Below, piece by piece: positions 1-7,262 of a stretch of 64,000 nucleotides of DNA (positions within the stretch are counted from its first letter, which is position 1; each line of letters opens with the position of its first letter). The stretch comes from Mycobacterium bourgelatii (GTDB lineage: Bacteria > Actinomycetota > Actinomycetes > Mycobacteriales > Mycobacteriaceae), in the NCBI RefSeq assembly GCF_010723575.1, contig NZ_BLKZ01000001.1, positions 5,753,466 through 5,817,465 on the forward strand. Direction: 5' to 3'. The notes beneath the pieces are model-generated. The model was given only the letters and a program-made list of their open reading frames with translations, did not search any database and was not told where the DNA came from. Position numbers and translations under genes: made by a program.

Positions 1-278
1 ATGACCTTGCGCCACTCCTCGAACGTGATGTTGGTAAAGCGCCGGAACCCCGTCACCCCCGCCGCGTTGACCAGAATAGTGATGGGCCCCAACGCCGCGC
101 GCACTCCGTCGAGCACACGGCGAACCTGCTCGCGATCGGTGACGTCGGCGGCGTAGCTGAACTCGGTGTTCGCTTCCGTCAAATCGATGGTCGCGACGTG
201 GTTTCCGTCCGCGCGCAGGCGCTCGGCGATGGCCTGGCCAATTCCCGAGGCACCCCCGGTGACCAGCGCTGCCTTCAC
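1..278 (-). CDS. Short-chain dehydrogenase/reductase, 5' part only
   Basis: The N-terminal about 92 residues of an NAD(P)-dependent SDR; the rest lies beyond the window edge. The translation begins VKAALVTGGASGIGQAIAE, so the Rossmann glycine motif TGGASGIG sits at once after the start. An acidic residue after the second strand (ATIDL) suggests NAD preference, and NAAG follows near residue 80. The GTG at 278 is chosen because the glycine motif leaves no room for a later start and the sequence just upstream turns AT-rich. It is divergent from the F420 oxidoreductase at 336 and shares that promoter region. The substrate cannot be told from this fragment. Confidence 0.85.
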   Translation of the reverse strand, partial: MKAALVTGGASGIGQAIAERLRADGNHVATIDLTEANTEFSYAADVTDREQVRRVLDGVRAALGPITILVNAAGVTGFRRFTNITFEEWRKV

Positions 279-287
279 GCCGTAAAA

Positions 288-303
288 TATACAAAACCGT
301 ATA
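288..303. promoter_or_regulatory. Candidate operator in divergent promoter (TATAC-N6-GTATA)
   Basis: A 5-bp perfect inverted repeat, TATAC and GTATA with 6 bp between, lies in a markedly AT-rich stretch (about 284-310) of an otherwise GC-rich region. It sits between the divergent SDR (start 278) and LLM oxidoreductase (start 336). Position and symmetry fit a TetR-type regulator site controlling both genes. No regulator gene is visible next to it, so the assignment is inference. Confidence 0.4.
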
Positions 304-335
304 ATTATGTAGCAACAGCGGGTACGCTATCGGCT

Positions 336-1310
336 GTGGACAGGCGTCCGTTCCGCTTTGCCGTCCAGGCCACCACGGCCTCAGATGCCCAGGGGTGGCG
401 TGAGTTCGTCTGCAAGGTCGAGGATCTCGGCTATTCGTCCCTGTTCCTCGCCGACCACTATCTGGGTCCCGGCCCCGCACAGCGTGCTGCCCGTACCCCG
501 CGGCAGGACTTGGCGCCCATCGCGGCCATCGCCGCCGCCGCGGCGCACACCACGGTCCTACGGGTGGGTTGCCGAGTGTTCTGCATCGACTATCACGTGC
601 CCGCCGCCCTGGCCAAGGAGGCGGCGACCCTGGACCTGTTGTCGGACGGCCGCTTCGAACTGGGCATCGGCGCGGGCTGGAGCGCTGACGAGTACGACGC
701 GATGGGTTTGACGTTCGAGACCCCGGCACGACGCATCGCCAAACTCAAGGAGGTCGTGGCGCTGATCAAGGCGCACTGCGGCGACGGCGAACTGGACCGC
801 TCCGGTGAGTACGTGAACGTGCACGGCTACCAGGGAACTCCCCCACCGGTGCAGCGCCCGCATCCGCCGATCATGATCGGTGGCGGCGGCAGGCGGATAC
901 TGAGCTACGCCGCACATGAGGCCGATATCGTCAGCATCAACACCGTGCCGTTCACGGCGCGTAACGAGGACGGCCTCACTCCGCAGCAAGAGGCCGTTCG
1001 CCGCATCGAGTACGTGCGCTCGGCCGCGGGTCCGCGTCTGGCGGACCTCGACATCGAAAGCTCGCCGTTCTTCGTCTCGGTCACCGACGACGCGAGCGCC
1101 GTCCAGGACGCCTACGAGCGCATGGCCACCAAGAGTGGGATGGACCCCGAGGTGTTGCGCGACCATCCCAACGTCCTGGTCGGGACCGCCGACGCCATCG
1201 TCGAGACCCTGCAGGAACGCCGCGAGAGCTACGGCACCAACTACGTGACCGTGCCGCAACGGCACGCGGAGAAGTTCGCACCGGTCGTCGCACAGCTGAC
1301 GGACACCTGA
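336..1310 (+). CDS. F420-dependent LLM-class oxidoreductase (TIGR03621-like)
   Basis: A luciferase-like TIM-barrel flavin/F420 oxidoreductase of about 324 residues. The start RRPFRFAVQ, the segment DGRFELGIGAGW and the late IMIGGGGRRIL are typical of mycobacterial F420-dependent LLM proteins. The family uses reduced deazaflavin F420 as hydride donor or acceptor on varied substrates, in the cytosol. The frame is open back to 198, but homology begins just after the GTG at 336, and an earlier start would run through the divergent promoter. It is followed after 29 bp by the Rieske oxygenase gene, so the two are probably co-transcribed. The substrate is unknown. Confidence 0.85.
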   Translation: MDRRPFRFAVQATTASDAQGWREFVCKVEDLGYSSLFLADHYLGPGPAQRAARTPRQDLAPIAAIAAAAAHTTVLRVGCRVFCIDYHVPAALAKEAATLDLLSDGRFELGIGAGWSADEYDAMGLTFETPARRIAKLKEVVALIKAHCGDGELDRSGEYVNVHGYQGTPPPVQRPHPPIMIGGGGRRILSYAAHEADIVSINTVPFTARNEDGLTPQQEAVRRIEYVRSAAGPRLADLDIESSPFFVSVTDDASAVQDAYERMATKSGMDPEVLRDHPNVLVGTADAIVETLQERRESYGTNYVTVPQRHAEKFAPVVAQLTDT

Positions 1311-1339
1311 CGACACGAAGAGAACCAAGGAGCGAAGTC

Positions 1340-2648
1340 GTGACGAGCATCCAGCAGAAGCTGGCCACCGGCCGCGGCAAGTTCACCCCCGAATATCCCG
1401 AGCTGGGCACCGGTCCGGTGGACTATGAGGACTCGATATCCGAGGAGTTCTTCGCCGCCGAACGCAAGGCGGTCTTCGAGCGCTCTTGGCTGTGCGTTGG
1501 CCGACTGGAACGCCTGCCGCGCAAGGGTTCCTACTTCACCCGCGAGCCGCCGACCCGGCTGGCGTCGATTGTGATCACCCGCGATCTGGACGACAACATC
1601 TACGCGTTCCACAACGTGTGCGCACACCGTGGCAACAAGGTGGTCTGGCAGGAGCACCCGCAGCAGGAGTCGTCGGGCAACTGCCGCGCGTTTGCCTGCA
1701 AGTACCACGGCTGGCGGTACGGCCTCGACGGCGTGGTCAACCACGTCACCAACGAGGACCAGTTCTTCGACTTGGACAAGAGCAAACTGCGCATGCCGCC
1801 GGTGCACTGCGAGGTGTGGGCGGGCTTCATCTTCATCAATCTGACGCCCGAGAAGGACGGCCCCCCGGCGCCGCTGCGAACCTTTCGGCGAAGGCCTGCT
1901 TGGGCTGGAGGCGTATCCGTTCCACTTGATGACGCAGCGCTACGGGTTCGCCACCCGGATCAACGGCGACTGGAAACTGGCCGTCGACTCGGTGTGCGAG
2001 TGGTACCACCCGCCCTACGTGCACGGGCGCTTCATCCACCCCGACGTCGCCAAAGCGGAGAAGATGGTGCCACCGGTGGACGCCTACCACTACGAGTTGT
2101 TCCGCCCGCACATGCTGACCTCGGTGCCCGGCCCGCCTGTGTTGCCACCACGCGAAGCGGGCACCGCCGGCGAGGCACGCCAAGACCAGCGCTGGGTGTA
2201 CAAGCTGTTCCGCGCAGGCCTTTTCGGCCCAGACGACGTCCCCGACATCGGGCCGCTGCCCGGGTTCCTCAACCGGGGCAACATCGCCTCCTGGGGCAAC
2301 GACCAGTTCTGGATCTTTCCGAACATCTCGATCCAGATCTGGGCGCGCAACTACTACATCACCTACACGTATTGGCCCGAATCCGTCGACAGCCACATCT
2401 ACGAGATCGACATGTACTTCGTGCCGCCGGCCAACGCGCACGAACGCCTGGCCCAAGAACTGGTGGTGGACAGCACCATCGAGTTCGCCATGCAGGACGT
2501 CAACACCATCGAGGCCACGCACTCGGCACTAAAGACCCGGGCGCAGAACACCTTTCACCTGTCCGACCAGGAACTGCTTATCCGGCAGTTTCACCGGGTC
2601 ATCCGCGACACCGTGACCCAGTACCAGTCGGAGACAGCCCAACCATGA
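1340..2648 (+). pseudogene. Rieske non-heme iron ring-hydroxylating oxygenase alpha subunit, frameshifted
   Basis: The N-terminal half (1340 to about 1880) carries a complete Rieske [2Fe-2S] centre: Cys94-X-His96 and Cys120-X2-His123 (CAHRG, CKYHGW). The catalytic half continues in another frame and holds the mononuclear iron motif EWYHPPYVH and a normal C-terminus ending at 2648. The two halves join near 1866-1886, where one extra base appears in a C-rich or TTT run; removing it restores a reading of about 435 residues. Enzymes of this kind hydroxylate aromatic or other hydrophobic substrates using electrons from a separate reductase, which is not visible here. The break may be real or a base-calling error. 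The stop overlaps the next ATG. Confidence 0.85.
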
Positions 2649-2980
2649 TTGAACATCAACTCCCGGAAGGATTTTCGGAACTGGAGCCGTGGGTTTCGGA
2701 CTGGGCGTTGCCCACCCGGGCCGAACGCTACGCGGCGCGACTGCAGCGGCCATACCCGGAGTTGGTGGCGTTCCACGACGCGGTCGCGCCACACGCCGAG
2801 CGGGCGATCGCCTACCTCGACGAACTCGACATCAACGACCTGCCACCGGAAGCGGCCCGGCTGATGCACCTGCTGTATTCGCTGATCCTGGTGTCCTATG
2901 CGGTCAATGTCTTCAAGCAGAACCGCATCCCGGACTCCGGCGCCGCCTTCTTCGAGATGGTGGCCGAACCGACGGTGTGA
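2645..2980 (+). CDS. Small conserved protein downstream of Rieske oxygenase
   Basis: A 111-residue acidic, mostly helical soluble protein starting MIEHQLPEGF. I do not recognise a named family. Its ATG overlaps the oxygenase stop (ATGA, 2645-2648), which indicates translational coupling, so it probably serves the same reaction. It is not a ring-hydroxylase beta subunit by sequence or size, as those are about 160-180 residues. There is no signal peptide or membrane segment. Confidence 0.75.
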   Translation: MIEHQLPEGFSELEPWVSDWALPTRAERYAARLQRPYPELVAFHDAVAPHAERAIAYLDELDINDLPPEAARLMHLLYSLILVSYAVNVFKQNRIPDSGAAFFEMVAEPTV

Positions 2981-3100
2981 TCGTCGTTATCCAATTTCGG
3001 CAAATTTCGCGCCATGAGGTTGCATATCGATTGATGCGGCTACCCGTGGTCAAAGACCGCCTTTGTGGTGGGCTGGCACTGAGCGGGAAGGTCGTTGAAG

Positions 3101-4096
3101 GTGGGTATTGGAATTTCGGTCCAGAACCTCAGCAAATCATTCGGAGCTACCAACGTCTGGCAGGACGTCACCATGGACATTCCGGCCGGCGAGGTCAGCG
3201 GGTTGATCGGCCCGTCCGGGACGGGCAAGTCGGTGTTTCTGAAGTCGCTGATCGGGCTGCTCAAGCCCGAGCGTGGCTCGATCATCATCGACGGCACCGA
3301 CCTCACCGAGTGCTCGACGAAGGAAATGTACGAGATCCGCCAGATGTTCGGCGTCATGTTCCAGGACGGCGCACTGTTCGGCTCGATGAGCATCTACGAG
3401 AACACCGCCTTTCCGCTGCGCGAGCACACCAAGATGAGCGAGAGCAAGATCCACGACATCGTCATGGAGAAGCTCGAGATGGTCGGCTTGATCGGCGACG
3501 AGCACAAGCTGCCCGGCGAAATCTCCGGCGGGATGAAAAAGCGTGCCGGCCTTGCCCGTTCGCTGGTGATGGACCCTCAGATCATTCTGTGCGACGAGCC
3601 CGACTCCGGTCTGGACCCGGTGCGCACCTCCTACTTGAGCCAGCTGCTGATCGACATCAACGCCCAAATCGACTGCACCATCCTGATCGTGACGCACAAC
3701 ATCAACATCGCCCGCACCGTGCCAGACAACATCGGCATGCTGTTCCGTAAGCGCCTGGTCATGTTCGGCCCGCGCGAGATCCTGTTGACCAGTGAGGAGC
3801 CGGTGGTTGGGCAGTTCCTCAACGGACGCCGCATCGGCCCCATCGGCATGTCGGAGGAAAAGGACGAGGCCACGATGGCCGAAGAACAGGCCATGGTCGA
3901 CGCGGGTCAGCATGCCGGCGGCGTGGAGGATATCGAGGGCGTCCCGCCACAGATCAATGCGACGCCTGGAATGCCGGAACGCAAGGCCGTCGAGCGCCGG
4001 CGGGCCCGGGTTCGGGAGATGATGCATTACCTGCCGCCAAAGGCCCAGCAAGCGATCTATGACGAATTGGAAGCAAACCACGCCAAAGCCAGCTGA
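3101..4096 (+). CDS. MceG/Mkl-type ABC transporter ATP-binding protein
   Basis: A 331-residue ABC ATPase closely resembling Mkl (MceG), the ATPase that powers Mce lipid importers through the YrbE permeases. Visible parts are Walker A GPSGTGKS (37-44), signature EISGGMKKR (about 140-148), Walker B IILCDEP (161-167) and the H-loop His199. The C-terminal tail holds GRRIGPIGMSEEKDEATMAEEQ, which is characteristic of Mkl. A TTG at 3095 is possible, but GTG at 3101 has a better-spaced GGGAAGG and matches the family N-terminus. In M. tuberculosis the usual mkl is Rv0655, remote from mce4, so this is probably an additional paralog. It follows the Rieske pair by 120 bp. Confidence 0.85.
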   Translation: MGIGISVQNLSKSFGATNVWQDVTMDIPAGEVSGLIGPSGTGKSVFLKSLIGLLKPERGSIIIDGTDLTECSTKEMYEIRQMFGVMFQDGALFGSMSIYENTAFPLREHTKMSESKIHDIVMEKLEMVGLIGDEHKLPGEISGGMKKRAGLARSLVMDPQIILCDEPDSGLDPVRTSYLSQLLIDINAQIDCTILIVTHNINIARTVPDNIGMLFRKRLVMFGPREILLTSEEPVVGQFLNGRRIGPIGMSEEKDEATMAEEQAMVDAGQHAGGVEDIEGVPPQINATPGMPERKAVERRRARVREMMHYLPPKAQQAIYDELEANHAKAS

Positions 4097-4110
4097 GCCG
4101 CCGCGGCGCG

Positions 4111-4262
4111 GTGAGACTGCAGATTTGGCGGGAAAGTTCGAGAAGACACCGCCAAAAGCGCAGACTCAACGCCAACGAGCAAGCCCGCCGCGGTGAGACT
4201 GCAGATTTGGCGGGAAAGTTCGAGAAGACACCGCCCAAAGCGCAGACTCAACGCCAGCGAGC
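4111..4262. repeat. Two tandem copies of a 70-bp imperfect palindromic element
   Basis: Copies at 4111-4180 and 4193-4262 are nearly identical and offset by 82 bp. Each begins GTGAGACTGCAGATTTGGCG and ends near GCAGACTCAACGCC. Within a copy the two ends are imperfect inverted repeats (GAGACTGC with TTTGGCGG against CCGCCAAA with GCAGACTC), so each can fold into a long hairpin. The element lies between the convergent MceG-like and proline-rich genes and could act as a two-way terminator or be a small interspersed repeat. Confidence 0.8.
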
Positions 4263-4283
4263 GAGCCAGCGAGCCAGCAACTA

Positions 4284-5270
4284 TCAGTACAGGGGCACCC
4301 ACACCCCGAAGAACCAGTAGCCCCAACCGCCGTACTGCCAGTTGAAGACCGGGACAACGGTGAAGGTGTTGTAGTTGAACGGGCCGAAGTCGTTGCGGGC
4401 GTAGTTGACGTCACGCGGTGGTCCGCTCCACGGCCGATTCCACCCGCCAGCCGGTGGCGGACCGTCCCATGAGCCATTCGGCGGCGGACCCTGCCAGTTT
4501 GGCGGCGGATGTCCGGGCGGCGGCCCGTCATTCCAGCCCCACCCTCGAGGCGGCGGCGGGGGCACCCGCGCGGCGATGCTAAAGCCCGCCGGCGTATCGA
4601 TGGGACCGCCGATCTCCAGACCCGGCAGCACCAACGCGACCCGCGGGATGTAGGGCGGGTGCGGTGGCTGAATGCTCGGCGGGTTGAGAACCACCGTGAT
4701 TCCCGGTTGGGCCGGGGAAGGCGTCGTGCTCGTCGACCCGGCGGGCACCGTGGTGCTCTCGCCGCTGGACTGCGTTGTGGTCGCCCCACCCGGCGTGGTG
4801 GTCCCACCGGTCGACGAGGTGGTCGTCGTCGCGTCACTGGGCGGCGGTGTCGACGAGGGCGTCGACTGCGGCGTGGTCGTGCCGGTCGGTGCAGGAGTGG
4901 TACTCGGCGCGGCTGTCGTCGTGGCCGTCGGCGGAGCCGAGGTGTCGGTGGGCTGCGGGCTTTGCGTCGTCGGCTTGGGCGCCACAGTGGTTTGGGGGAC
5001 CTGAGTCGGCTGGGGAGCCTCGGTGGGCTGCGGAGCCCGAGTGGGTTGAGGCGCCTGGGTCGGCTGGGGCGCTTGCGTGGGCTGGGGAGCGCGGGTGGGC
5101 TGGGGCTGGGGCGCCTGGCCCCCTCCGGGCGGGGCGGGAGGCGCCGACGTCGGATCCAGCGGTGGCGGCGGGTACGGCGCCGAGTGGGCCGAACCGGCCT
5201 CCACCGTCGCCGCGACAAGGCCGACACTGGCCGCGACCGCGGCCGCGCCGACTACACGTTTCACTGACAT
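4284..5270 (-). CDS. Exported proline/threonine-rich protein
   Basis: 328 residues with a Sec signal peptide (MSVKRVVGAAAVAAS, probable cleavage after AHSA near residue 30). A long low-complexity region follows with repeated APQPTQ units (about 50-110) and then Thr/Ser-rich sequence. The C-terminus is ordered and aromatic, with Trp, Tyr and Phe in the last 30 residues. The ATG at 5270 has a strong GGAGGGGG upstream; a longer frame to 5315 lacks this. A role in the cell envelope or outside the cell is likely, but no function is recognised. It lies 49 bp downstream of the LpqH-like gene. Confidence 0.8.
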   Translation of the reverse strand: MSVKRVVGAAAVAASVGLVAATVEAGSAHSAPYPPPPLDPTSAPPAPPGGGQAPQPQPTRAPQPTQAPQPTQAPQPTRAPQPTEAPQPTQVPQTTVAPKPTTQSPQPTDTSAPPTATTTAAPSTTPAPTGTTTPQSTPSSTPPPSDATTTTSSTGGTTTPGGATTTQSSGESTTVPAGSTSTTPSPAQPGITVVLNPPSIQPPHPPYIPRVALVLPGLEIGGPIDTPAGFSIAARVPPPPPRGWGWNDGPPPGHPPPNWQGPPPNGSWDGPPPAGGWNRPWSGPPRDVNYARNDFGPFNYNTFTVVPVFNWQYGGWGYWFFGVWVPLY

Positions 5271-5319
5271 CGCTGGGTCCCCCTCCTGAAGCTTCTTCCG
5301 ACGGTCCGATGACAAGCGC

Positions 5320-5796
5320 CTACGGGCAGGTCACTTGCATTTCAAATGACTTGGTCACCGTCTGCGGTTGGTCCGGGTTGGACATGTCCACGCCGGAGGC
5401 GGTGCCCTTGATGGCGTAGCTCTTGTCTTTCTTCACGGCCCCGGCGTTGGTCGCTTGATCGGGGGCGGCGTCAGAAAAGCCCAACGCGATGTTGTCGAAG
5501 TTGCCGAGTCCGACCGAATGGACGATGGGCGGATCGGCGTTGCTCACTACTGCACCGATTCCGCTTGATACGTCACCGATTCCGATGTTGACGTTGTCGC
5601 CGACCGGAGTGCAGGTCACCGCACCGGCGACGTCCTGCTTCTTGCCGTCGATGATCAGCACCGGGCCGGCAGGCGCGGCCGGTTGACCGGGCTGTCCGCC
5701 CTGGCCCTGATTCGACTTCTTGTCTGAACAACCGATGCAGCCCGCAACCACAATCGCCGCGCTGGCCACCCCGACCACGATCACACGCTTCGCCAC
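5320..5796 (-). CDS. LpqH-like 19 kDa lipoprotein antigen homolog
   Basis: A 158-residue lipoprotein of the mycobacterial 19-kDa antigen family. A hydrophobic signal is followed by Cys20 and Cys23. Cys23 aligns with the acylated Cys of LpqH, while VAGC at 17-20 is an alternative lipobox. The mature part shows the family pattern: VLIIDGK, VTCT, VNIGIGD, HSVGLGNFD, GTASGVDMSNP and a C-terminal VTCP. The two conserved Cys residues would form the family disulfide. GTG at 5796 is preceded by AAGGGGGA. LpqH itself is a surface lipoprotein and TLR2 ligand; this copy is a paralog whose role is not known. Confidence 0.88.
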   Translation of the reverse strand: MAKRVIVVGVASAAIVVAGCIGCSDKKSNQGQGGQPGQPAAPAGPVLIIDGKKQDVAGAVTCTPVGDNVNIGIGDVSSGIGAVVSNADPPIVHSVGLGNFDNIALGFSDAAPDQATNAGAVKKDKSYAIKGTASGVDMSNPDQPQTVTKSFEMQVTCP

Positions 5797-5946
5797 CGCA
5801 TCCCCCTTATGCCGTCGGCATTTCTGATTTCACCACGCACCGCCGCGGGCGGGATACCCCTCAAGCCAAATTGCGAAACACGTGGGTCTAGTTACGAACT
5901 ATGTCGCGCTGACGTGGGCAGATCCTGTGCCCGCCGTTAGAGCGGA

Positions 5947-6825
5947 CTATGTGTCCGCCTCGACGCGGCGGGCGAGGAAGTCCAGCACAGCGTCGGCGAA
6001 GATGTCGTTGCGGTCGCCGGCGACCATGTGACCGGCGCCGCGCACATCGGTGAACTCGACCTGCGGGAAGCGGGCGAGAAATTCGTCGGCGCGCGCCTGA
6101 CTGACCAGGTCGCTCATCTGCCCTCGAATGAGCAACATGGGCACGCCGTTGCCCAAGATCGACTCGACCGCCGCGTGCATCCGGTCCACCTCGGTGACCT
6201 CGATTGGCGGGAACTTCGCTGTGCCACTGATGAATTGGGGATCCCAGTGCCAGTACCAGCGGTCGCCGCGGCGGCGCAGGTTGGTGGTCAGGCCCTCGAG
6301 ATCGGTGGGGCGCGGGCGGTGCGGGTTGTATTCGGCGATGGCGTCGGCGACCTCGTCAAGCGAACCGAAGCCCGATTCCACCCGCTCGGTCATGAAGGCG
6401 TGTATGCGGTTGGCGCCGGACTGCTCCATGTTGGGGACGATGTCGACCAGCACCACGGCGCTGGCGATGTCGGGCGCGATCTCGCCCAACAGCAGCATCG
6501 AGGTGAATCCGCCCAGCGAGGCGCCGACCAGCACCGGCTTTGGCGGCAGACCACGCAGGACCTCGATGACGTCGGCGGCGAAGCTGGATACGCGATAGTC
6601 CCCGTCGCTCGCCCAGTCCGATTCGCCGTGCCCCCGAAAGTCGACGGTGACGGCCTGCCACCCGCGCTTGGCGACCGCCGCGGCGGCGCGACCCCAGGAG
6701 CGTCGGGTCTGACCACCGCCATGCAGGAACACCACGGCGCGTGCCTGTGGGTCGCCCAAGCGGTCGCAGACGATACGGACGCCACCCACCCCCTGGGTAG
6801 AAAACGTTGCAGGCTCGATCGTCAT
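5947..6825 (-). CDS. Alpha/beta hydrolase
   Basis: A 292-residue alpha/beta-fold hydrolase. It shows the oxyanion-region HGGG (35-38), VDFRGHGES (61-69), the nucleophile elbow GASLGG with Ser103, and a late GAGHMVAGD supplying the catalytic His. The general form is that of cytosolic esterases or C-C bond and epoxide hydrolases; the substrate cannot be assigned. A TTG three bases upstream (6828) is possible, but the ATG at 6825 is preferred. It lies 39 bp downstream of two small ORFs and the MFS pump on the same strand. Confidence 0.88.
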   Translation of the reverse strand: MTIEPATFSTQGVGGVRIVCDRLGDPQARAVVFLHGGGQTRRSWGRAAAAVAKRGWQAVTVDFRGHGESDWASDGDYRVSSFAADVIEVLRGLPPKPVLVGASLGGFTSMLLLGEIAPDIASAVVLVDIVPNMEQSGANRIHAFMTERVESGFGSLDEVADAIAEYNPHRPRPTDLEGLTTNLRRRGDRWYWHWDPQFISGTAKFPPIEVTEVDRMHAAVESILGNGVPMLLIRGQMSDLVSQARADEFLARFPQVEFTDVRGAGHMVAGDRNDIFADAVLDFLARRVEADT

Positions 6826-6864
6826 CAAGGGCTGATCTTAGAGCCCGACCGCTAACGGGACGCG

Positions 6865-7026
6865 CTAGTGGGAACCGTGCTCACCTCGCCAAAGCCGGAA
6901 GAATCGCCTGGCGAGCGTCCGTGGGCGGATTTCGGCGCGGCTTCGGGCGCTATCGATCTTGCTCTTGGTGTGCTTGGCCTCTTCGGCGTAGTCGTTGACC
7001 GTTTCGTCGCCTTCTTCGGCGCGCAT
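6865..7026 (-). CDS. Small hypothetical protein, 53 aa
   Basis: A short ORF with ATG at 7026 preceded by GGGAG at good spacing. The 53 residues start MRAEEGDETVNDYAEEAKH; the first part is acidic and then Lys-rich, and the C-terminus is strongly basic (RRFFRLWRGEHGSH). There is no membrane segment. It lies 19 bp after the repeat-containing ORF and 39 bp before the hydrolase, which supports membership of one transcript. No family is recognised. The ribosome site and tight packing are the main support. Confidence 0.55.
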   Translation of the reverse strand: MRAEEGDETVNDYAEEAKHTKSKIDSARSRAEIRPRTLARRFFRLWRGEHGSH

Positions 7027-7045
7027 GTCTGACTCCCTTCGTCGG

Positions 7046-7195
7046 TTATGCCGGATCGAGACGCTCAGGTGACTCGCCGGGCGTCGGCCGCTCCGGCGGC
7101 TCGGCCGGCGTCAGACGCTCGGGCGTTTCCGCGGGTGTCAGCCGTTCTGGCGTCTCTGCCGGCGTGCCTCGTTGCGGTGTTTGCGGGTCAGTCAC
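7046..7195 (-). CDS. Small repeat protein, 49 aa, four 9-residue TPAETPERL units
   Basis: GTG at 7195 to TAA at 7046. After VTDPQTPQRG come four consecutive 9-residue units: TPAETPERL twice, TPAEPPERP and TPGESPERL, ending DPA. The underlying DNA is a 27-bp tandem repeat with drift mainly at silent or conservative positions, which argues for translation. It lies 67 bp after the MFS gene and 19 bp before another small ORF. The function is unknown; the composition suggests a disordered, acidic Pro/Thr-rich peptide. Confidence 0.55.
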   Translation of the reverse strand: MTDPQTPQRGTPAETPERLTPAETPERLTPAEPPERPTPGESPERLDPA

Positions 7196-7262
7196 GGTTG
7201 GTTGCCTACCCACCGAAGCCGCGGATTAAAACCGGCCGTCGCCACGGGCGTGGTCACGGCGG

